A program made the position numbers and the translations under genes. Below, piece after piece: positions 59,165 through 64,000 of a stretch of DNA of 64,000 nt. The notes below the pieces were generated by a model, which made no database searches, had not been told where the DNA came from, and was given only the letters and a program-made list of their open reading frames with translations. Origin of the DNA: Actinorhabdospora filicis (GTDB taxonomy: Bacteria > Actinomycetota > Actinomycetes > Mycobacteriales > Micromonosporaceae); NCBI RefSeq assembly GCF_030269765.1, contig NZ_BSTX01000007.1, positions 1 to 64,000 of the forward strand. Direction: 5' to 3'. Within the stretch, counting starts at the first letter, position 1. Each line of letters begins with the position of its first letter.

Positions 59165-60231
59165 CCACCCTCACCATCACCGACACGGGCGCCCAGCTCA
59201 AGGCCCGGCGCCTGCCCAAGTGGGCGCCGTGGGCCATCGGCGCCGCGGCGATCGCCGTCGGGCTCGGCGGGGTCACCTACGCCGCCGACGGCGGGCCGGT
59301 CATCGGCGCCATCGTGGCCGCGCTGCTGTACTTCATCGCCCTCGTGGTGATCTCGACGGCCGTCGAGGGCGCCCGCTCGGCGAAGAACCGCGCCGCCTCC
59401 GCCCTCATCGGCTCGGCGTTCGTGCTGGCGCTGCTGCCGCTGCTGTCGGTGGCCGCCACGACCATCTCGCGCGGCCTGACCCGCCTGGACGGCGACTTCT
59501 TCTACCGGTCGATGAACGGCATCACCGCCTTCGACGCCGGTGGCGGCGCCTACCACGCGATCCTGGGCACGCTGGAGCAGGTCGGCATCGCCGTCCTCAT
59601 CACGGTGCCGCTGGGGCTGTCCGGCGCGATCTACATCGTCGAGTACGGCCGCGGCCGCCTGGCGAAGTGGATCCAGTTCTTCGTCGACGTCATGACCGGC
59701 ATCCCGTCCATCGTGGCCGGTCTGTTCGTGCTCTCCTTCTGGGTCATGATCATCAGCCCGCTGTTCAACGACGGGCGCCCGGCCTACTCCGGCTTCGCCG
59801 CCTCGCTGGCGCTGTCGGTGCTGATGCTGCCGACCATCGTCCGCTCCGCCGAGGAGATGCTGCGGCTGGTGCCGAACTCGCTGCGCGAGGGCGCCTACGC
59901 CCTCGGCATCCCGAAGTGGCGGGCGATCCTGAAGATCGTCATCCCCACCGCGCTGCCCGGCATCGTCACCGGTGTCATGCTCGCCGTCGCCCGCGCGGCC
60001 GGCGAGACCGCGCCGGTCATGCTCGTCGCCGGTGGCGCCTTCGCCATCAACGGCAACCCCTTCTCCGGGCAGCAGACCTCGCTGTCCCTGTTCATCTACG
60101 ACCAGGCCGGCACCGCGTCCCAGTACGCGCCCGCCCGCGCCTGGACGGCGGCGCTCACCCTGGTGGCGCTGGTGCTCCTGTTCACCGTCGTCGCCAAGCT
60201 CATCGCCCGGCGCTCCAAGCTGACCCGATAA
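59161..60231 (+). CDS. pstA: Phosphate ABC transporter permease PstA
   Basis: A 356-residue permease with an N-terminal pair of extra hydrophobic segments (about residues 22-64) before the six core helices. The EAA loop is 'REGAYALGIPKWRAILKIVI' near residue 241. The 'MTGIPSIVAGLFV' stretch is typical of PstA. AGAAGG lies just before the ATG. It pairs with PstC and PstB; 13 bp separate it from pstB. Confidence 0.95.
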   Translation: MTTLTITDTGAQLKARRLPKWAPWAIGAAAIAVGLGGVTYAADGGPVIGAIVAALLYFIALVVISTAVEGARSAKNRAASALIGSAFVLALLPLLSVAATTISRGLTRLDGDFFYRSMNGITAFDAGGGAYHAILGTLEQVGIAVLITVPLGLSGAIYIVEYGRGRLAKWIQFFVDVMTGIPSIVAGLFVLSFWVMIISPLFNDGRPAYSGFAASLALSVLMLPTIVRSAEEMLRLVPNSLREGAYALGIPKWRAILKIVIPTALPGIVTGVMLAVARAAGETAPVMLVAGGAFAINGNPFSGQQTSLSLFIYDQAGTASQYAPARAWTAALTLVALVLLFTVVAKLIARRSKLTR

Positions 60232-60244
60232 CGAGGAAAGATCA

Positions 60245-61021
60245 ATGGCCAAGCGGATCGAAGCGGACAACGTCACCGCCTACTACGGCAACTTCAGGGC
60301 GATCGACAGCGTGAGCATGGTCATCGAGCGCAAGTCGGTGACCGCCCTGATCGGCCCGTCCGGGTGCGGCAAGTCCACCTTCCTGCGCTCGATCAACCGC
60401 ATGCACGAGGTCATCCCCGGCGCCCGCGTCGAAGGATCGATCAACGTGGACGGACACAACGTCTACGACAAGGACGTCGACGTCACCGCCGTCCGCCGCA
60501 TGATCGGGATGGTCTTCCAGCGCCCCAACCCCTTCCCCACCATGTCGATCTTCGACAACGTGGTGGCGGGCCTGAAGCTCCAGGGCGTCCGCCGCAAGGG
60601 CGAACTCCAGGTCGCCGCCGAGAAGGCCCTCCGCGGCGCCAACCTCTGGGAAGAGGTCAAGGACCGCCTCGACAAGCCCGGCGCCGGCCTCTCCGGCGGC
60701 CAGCAGCAGCGCCTCTGCATCGCCCGCGCGATCGCCGTCGAGCCGCAGGTCGTCCTCATGGACGAGCCCTGCTCGGCCCTCGACCCGATCTCGACCCTGG
60801 CCATCGAGGACCTGATCGGCGAACTGAAGGACTCCTACACGATCGTCATCGTCACCCACAACATGCAGCAGGCCGCCCGCGTGTCGGACAAGACCGCGTT
60901 CTTCTCGCTGGAGAAGACCGGCGAGCCCGGCCGCCTCGTGGAGTACGACGACACCCAGAAGATCTTCACCAACCCCAGCGAGAAGCGCACCGAGGACTAC
61001 ATCACCGGCCGCTTCGGCTAG
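60245..61021 (+). CDS. pstB: Phosphate ABC transporter ATP-binding protein PstB
   Basis: A 258-residue ATPase that powers phosphate import. Walker A GPSGCGKST (residues 37-45), Q loop 'MVFQRPNPFPTMSIFDNV', signature 'LSGGQQQRLCIARAIA', Walker B 'VVLMDEPCSALDPIST' and switch His in 'VTHNMQQAAR' are all intact. The length is standard. ACGAGGAAAG precedes the ATG. It is the last gene of the operon and is followed by a strong terminator. Confidence 0.97.
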   Translation: MAKRIEADNVTAYYGNFRAIDSVSMVIERKSVTALIGPSGCGKSTFLRSINRMHEVIPGARVEGSINVDGHNVYDKDVDVTAVRRMIGMVFQRPNPFPTMSIFDNVVAGLKLQGVRRKGELQVAAEKALRGANLWEEVKDRLDKPGAGLSGGQQQRLCIARAIAVEPQVVLMDEPCSALDPISTLAIEDLIGELKDSYTIVIVTHNMQQAARVSDKTAFFSLEKTGEPGRLVEYDDTQKIFTNPSEKRTEDYITGRFG

Positions 61022-61042
61022 GCCGCGAACGCGCTCGTCCAG

Positions 61043-61075
61043 CACCGCCCCGACGGCTGTCGGGGCGGTGTTTTT
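61043..61075 (+). terminator. Rho-independent terminator of the pst operon
   Basis: A perfect 12-bp stem (61043-61054 and 61059-61070) with a GGCT loop and five T from 61071. Confidence 0.92.
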
Positions 61076-61591
61076 CGCGTACGGGGGGAGGCGATGCGTG
61101 TGTGAAAGGTTGCGTCACCTGGGATGCAGGGCGGTCGTTATGGCTGGTGGAGTGGCGGTGCGATGACCGGCGCTCCGGCTGGAACCTTGACAACTGCACA
61201 GGGTGATGGGGCCAGTATGTGTTGATGCCGGTGGCGCTGGGCGCCCCGGCGGTGCCGTGACCTGACGGCGGGATCCGTGTGCGCAGGGGGCATGGGGCGG
61301 GGTCCTGGGGCGGTGAACGCGGCGTGGGTGGAGCCCGTGTGGCGGGTGGATGAGGCGCGGGTGGCGAGGCGTGCGGATGGTGCGATGGGCCGTGGCGTGC
61401 GTGGTGATCGCAGCCGGGCGAGTGCCATGGAGGGCGTGGGCCCGGGGCCGGGCGGCGGCGAGGCGGTCGGCCTCTGGGTGGTCCCGGCAGGCCCGGGGTG
61501 GCGGGGGATCCCGGGCGGAAACGGCCATGCGCTGAGAGCGACCCAAACCACCCCCTACCCCCACTGACTTCCCTGTGGCAGGATCCGCCCC
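61076..61591. other. Gene-free interval downstream of pstB
   Basis: About 515 bp of G-rich sequence on the plus strand. Open frames exist but are Arg/Gly-rich and without ribosome binding sites. I see no repeat or RNA gene. Confidence 0.4.
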
Positions 61592-62089
61592 ATGGAGAAG
61601 TCCACCACCGCCTTCATCCGTGACGTCGCCGCCCAGTTCCTCTACCCCGTCCCCACGGGCTGGGAGCGGGCCGATGTCGGCGAGGGGCCCACCAGCGGCA
61701 TCGCGCCCGCCGATGTCGCCGAGGCCGAGGAGGGCCGCAAGGCCACCGTCCTGGCCGGAGTCCTGGAGGAGGCGCCGGGGCGGGATCCGGCCACCGCCGC
61801 CCTTCAGCTCGCCTACGGCTGGGCGCAGCTGTCCGACGCGCGGGTCAGCGCGTCCTTCGCCGACGAGGAGTCGCGGGCCATCGAGATCGACGGACGCCGC
61901 GGCGGCACCGCGAGTCTCGTCGCGACGTTCCCGGGCAGCAGCAGCGGTGATCTGCGGTTGCGGGTCACGCTTGTCGAGGTCGCCGACGGCTACTGGTCGT
62001 ACCTGATGGGCACCGCGCATCCGGGGGCCGCCGACCTCATCGCCGACATCGACGCCGTCCACGAGGGACTGCTGGTGGCGATCGGCTAG
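61592..62089 (+). CDS. Hypothetical protein, 165 aa
   Basis: A soluble acidic protein beginning 'MEKSTTAFIRDVAAQFLYPV'. The middle holds 'VLEEAPGRDPATAALQLAYG' and strands such as 'DLRLRVTLVEVADGYWSYLM', suggesting an alpha/beta fold. No family recognised. It stands alone between the pst terminator and the convergent phoU unit. Confidence 0.65.
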   Translation: MEKSTTAFIRDVAAQFLYPVPTGWERADVGEGPTSGIAPADVAEAEEGRKATVLAGVLEEAPGRDPATAALQLAYGWAQLSDARVSASFADEESRAIEIDGRRGGTASLVATFPGSSSGDLRLRVTLVEVADGYWSYLMGTAHPGAADLIADIDAVHEGLLVAIG

Positions 62090-62113
62090 CGAGCGCGGGC
62101 GGGTACCGCCAAG

Positions 62114-62314
62114 ATGCGGGCCCGGCGGCGAAAGGGCGACCGGGCGGCCCAAGCGCGTGCCGTGGCCGAGCGGGTCCGCAAGCGTGGGCGCGAAGGTGCG
62201 GCCGAGTGCCGGTCGGCGCATGGGCCAGATGATTTACCGGAGCCTGCCCTGGGGCCGCTGCTTCGTTCGGGCCGACGAGCGCGGCCAGAGCCCGGGCCCG
62301 ATGACCCGCGCTAG
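62114..62314 (+). CDS. Doubtful Arg-rich small frame, 66 aa
   Basis: A basic frame (MRARRRKGDRAAQARAVAER) that ends in a CTAG shared with the stop of the convergent gene. No ribosome binding site is clear. The other frames across it are also open, so it may be non-coding spacer. Confidence 0.25.
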   Translation: MRARRRKGDRAAQARAVAERVRKRGREGAAECRSAHGPDDLPEPALGPLLRSGRRARPEPGPDDPR

Positions 62315-62970
62315 AAGGCCGCCGCCTCCGAGGCGCAGACCCGTCCCTCGCGCACGTACTCCACCTTCACCGCTCCCTCCACCCCGAGCCGGGTGAAGAA
62401 CCACACGTCGGACAGCGCGAACACCGCCGCGCCGCCCAGTCCGACCAGAAGGTCGCCGGGGCGGAGTCCGGCGCGGGCGGCGAAGCCGTGCGGGGACACC
62501 GACTCCACCTCGACCCCGGCGGGGGTCTCGGTGAGGTCGGCCTCCAGGGAGGCGCGCCAGGTGTACATGCGGTCGAGGCGGACGCCGTCGCGCAGGTACA
62601 GGTAGAGCCCGGCCAGCGACTGGCGCCAGCCGAGGACGGTGCCGTCGAGGTGCCCGGAGGGCAGGTCGCCGAAGCCGCGTTCGTCGATGGTCACGCGGGT
62701 GACGGGTCCGTCGGCGGTGAGGCGGACGGTGGTGCGGCGGGGTGTCGGCACGGCGGCGGGCGGTTCGGTCCAGGTGAGCCGCTCGTGCGGTACCGACTCC
62801 ACGACGGGCCAGGTGAGGCGGCCGTGGCCGGGGAGGTCGAAGACGAAGGCTCCGGCGTCGCAGGACACCAGACCGGGCAGCCAGGCCGAGACGAACTCGG
62901 CCTCGGTGAAGTAACGCCAGACCGCCGAGGGCGGGCCGTCGAAGGCGAAGACTCCCCGGTAGTCGCTCAA
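62311..62970 (-). CDS. SRPBCC (AHSA1-like) domain fused to a PDZ domain
   Basis: A 219-residue cytoplasmic protein. Residues 1-140 look like an AHSA1/START-type ligand-binding fold ('FDGPPSAVWRYFTEAEFVSA', 'HERLTWTEPP', 'LDGTVLGWRQSLAGLYLYL'). Residues 150-215 form a PDZ-like domain with 'ASLEADLTETPAGVEVESVS' and 'GFAARAGLRPGDLLVGLGG'. The fusion is unusual. The start is TTG 62970, which shares bases with the phoU stop (TTGA), so it is translationally coupled to phoU. It might bind a lipid or peptide and link it to phosphate control (inference). Confidence 0.7.
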   Translation of the reverse strand: MSDYRGVFAFDGPPSAVWRYFTEAEFVSAWLPGLVSCDAGAFVFDLPGHGRLTWPVVESVPHERLTWTEPPAAVPTPRRTTVRLTADGPVTRVTIDERGFGDLPSGHLDGTVLGWRQSLAGLYLYLRDGVRLDRMYTWRASLEADLTETPAGVEVESVSPHGFAARAGLRPGDLLVGLGGAAVFALSDVWFFTRLGVEGAVKVEYVREGRVCASEAAAF

Positions 62971-63617
62971 TCGCGCAGCCGCACGTCGCCGGTCACCAGG
63001 TACACGACCTGGTGGGCGATGTTGACCGCGTGATCGGCGTAGCGCTCGTAGAAGCGGCCCAGGAGGGTGAAGTCCACCGCCGCCTCCACGCCGTAGGGCC
63101 AGTCCGACAGGAGCTGCGCGAACATGCGCTTGTGGAGGGCGTCCATCTCGTCGTCGTCGAGGCTGAGCTGCGTGGCGTCGAGCTGGTCGCGGGTCCCCAG
63201 GATCTGGGTGGCCTTGGTGGCGATGCGGACGGCGACCTCGGCGAGCGAGGTGAACAGCGGCATCGCCTCGGTGGGGACGGCCGAGGCCGGCGCGCGCATG
63301 ATCGCGATCTTCGCGATGTGCTTGGACAGGTCGCCCATGCGCTCCAGATCGCCGGTGATGCGGATCGCCGAGAGCATGAAGCGCAGGTCCCCGGCCATCG
63401 GCGGGCGCGTCGTCATCAGCTCGGCGACCTGGTCGTCGACGCGGTTGCGCATCGCGTTGACGCTGGCGTCCATCTCCACGACCCGTTCGGCGAGGTCGGT
63501 ATCGCTGGTGAGCAGCGCGCGGCTGGCGCGGCCCATCATGTCCGTCACCGTTTGCGCCATGCCGACGAGGCTGGCGTCGAGTGCCGCCAACCGCTCGTGG
63601 AAATCATCTCTGACCAT
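62967..63617 (-). CDS. phoU: Phosphate signalling complex protein PhoU
   Basis: A 216-residue helical protein of two PhoU repeats. Each has the metal-binding motif: 'LRFMLSAIRITGDLERMGDL' (about 86-105) and 'LLGRFYERYADHAVNIAHQV' (about 187-206). PhoU links PstSCAB activity to the PhoR/PhoP two-component system and limits phosphate uptake. ATG 63617 was chosen; TACACT on the minus strand (63630-63625) 7 nt before it suggests a leaderless or very short leader. phoR and phoP are not in the window. Confidence 0.93.
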   Translation of the reverse strand: MVRDDFHERLAALDASLVGMAQTVTDMMGRASRALLTSDTDLAERVVEMDASVNAMRNRVDDQVAELMTTRPPMAGDLRFMLSAIRITGDLERMGDLSKHIAKIAIMRAPASAVPTEAMPLFTSLAEVAVRIATKATQILGTRDQLDATQLSLDDDEMDALHKRMFAQLLSDWPYGVEAAVDFTLLGRFYERYADHAVNIAHQVVYLVTGDVRLRD

Positions 63618-63807
63618 TGTCACGAGTGTATTGTCGGCGCTCACCGAACGGGTAGGCGGCTACCGGATTACATCGCGATGAACACCCGTACCGTGTTCCG
63701 GCGAAACGTTCGGCCGCTTCCCATGTGCGGTCTCCTGTGCAACCGTCTACACCACACGGCGGGCGTGAACCGCGCGTTACGTGGAACCGCCGGGTTGGGA
63801 GCGTGCG

Positions 63808-64000
63808 ATGGTCGATGTCATTCCCGCCGCGGTGGTAGCGCGGCCGAAGGTCACCGGGATGATCAGGCGGGCGCTGGCGCGGACCCGGACGGTGGCGCTC
63901 ACCGGCCCGCCGGGCTCCGGGAAGACGAGCCTGCTGGGGATGCTCGGCGATGCGGGCGAACGCGTCCTGCGGCTCGCGCCGACCGGGCGCGACAGGGACG
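63808..64000 (+). CDS. P-loop ATPase, N-terminal fragment cut by the window edge
   Basis: 64 codons are visible from ATG 63808. 'RPKVTGMIRRALARTRTVAL' leads into a Walker A loop TGPPGSGKTSLL, then 'MLGDAGERVLRLAPTGRDRD'. The approach resembles the start of LuxR/MalT-type STAND ATPase regulators or AAA proteins; which cannot be decided from this much. It is divergent from phoU with about 190 bp between starts, where I see no other clear feature. Confidence 0.6.
   Translation, partial: MVDVIPAAVVARPKVTGMIRRALARTRTVALTGPPGSGKTSLLGMLGDAGERVLRLAPTGRDRD

Overview
The window is chromosomal DNA of a very GC-rich actinomycete. The signs are third positions almost always G or C, many GTG starts and several apparently leaderless genes, a fused 2-oxoglutarate enzyme (Kgd), an XRE-DUF5753/DUF397 pair, an OmpR/histidine kinase/HtrA trio like mycobacterial MprAB-PepD, and a pst operon behind a Streptomyces-type PHO box. 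I cannot name the genus. I saw no rRNA, tRNA, CRISPR array, transposase or phage gene.

Layout. 1-7.7 kb: a 13-bp minisatellite, LysR and AraC regulators, a VOC protein, a TDT transporter, a shortened FAD monooxygenase, two tandem secreted or anchored paralogues and a Gfo/Idh oxidoreductase. 7.7-13.1 kb: kgd with a small partner gene, a STAS anti-anti-sigma factor and a hotdog-like protein. 13.2-16.9 kb: response regulator, sensor kinase and membrane serine protease lacking its PDZ domain. 17-22.8 kb: two tandem membrane paralogues, glycerol kinase and a two-gene ABC exporter. 23-24.2 kb: a Gfo/Idh oxidoreductase behind a LacI-type operator. 24.4 kb: an acidic calcium-repeat protein. 25-32.6 kb: two copies of a structured non-coding element (219 bp core, 214 identical) in direct orientation around an acetyltransferase, an FtsK-like ATPase with membrane partner, an unknown protein and a PASTA Ser/Thr kinase; a paralogue of the unknown protein follows the second copy.

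33.4-40.8 kb is a carbohydrate locus: LacI regulator, D-2-hydroxyacid dehydrogenase, two sugar ABC permeases, a Tat lipoprotein binding protein and a GH29 alpha-L-fucosidase. Two operators in its divergent promoter region match the one at 22.9 kb, so a dispersed regulon for a fucosylated or similar oligosaccharide is likely. 40.8-52.1 kb: CX5R phosphatase-like protein coupled to a SMI1/KNR4 protein, ZIP and CDF metal transporters, XRE-DUF5753 and DUF397, MFS transporter, a tiny lipoprotein, DUF1269, CPA2 antiporter, a DUF11 protein and an amino-acid-type binding lipoprotein. 52.1-53.6 kb is repeat-rich decayed DNA with a fragment of the phosphatase-like gene.

53.7-64 kb: a DUF3105 protein, an AlkB-like dioxygenase, a VOC protein, a beta-propeller-like protein, then pstS-pstC-pstA-pstB for high-affinity phosphate uptake, and on the other strand phoU coupled to an SRPBCC-PDZ fusion. 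A P-loop protein runs off the right edge.

All calls are by reading alone. Family names come from motifs, not searches; boundaries rest on start codons, ribosome binding sites and overlaps as stated.
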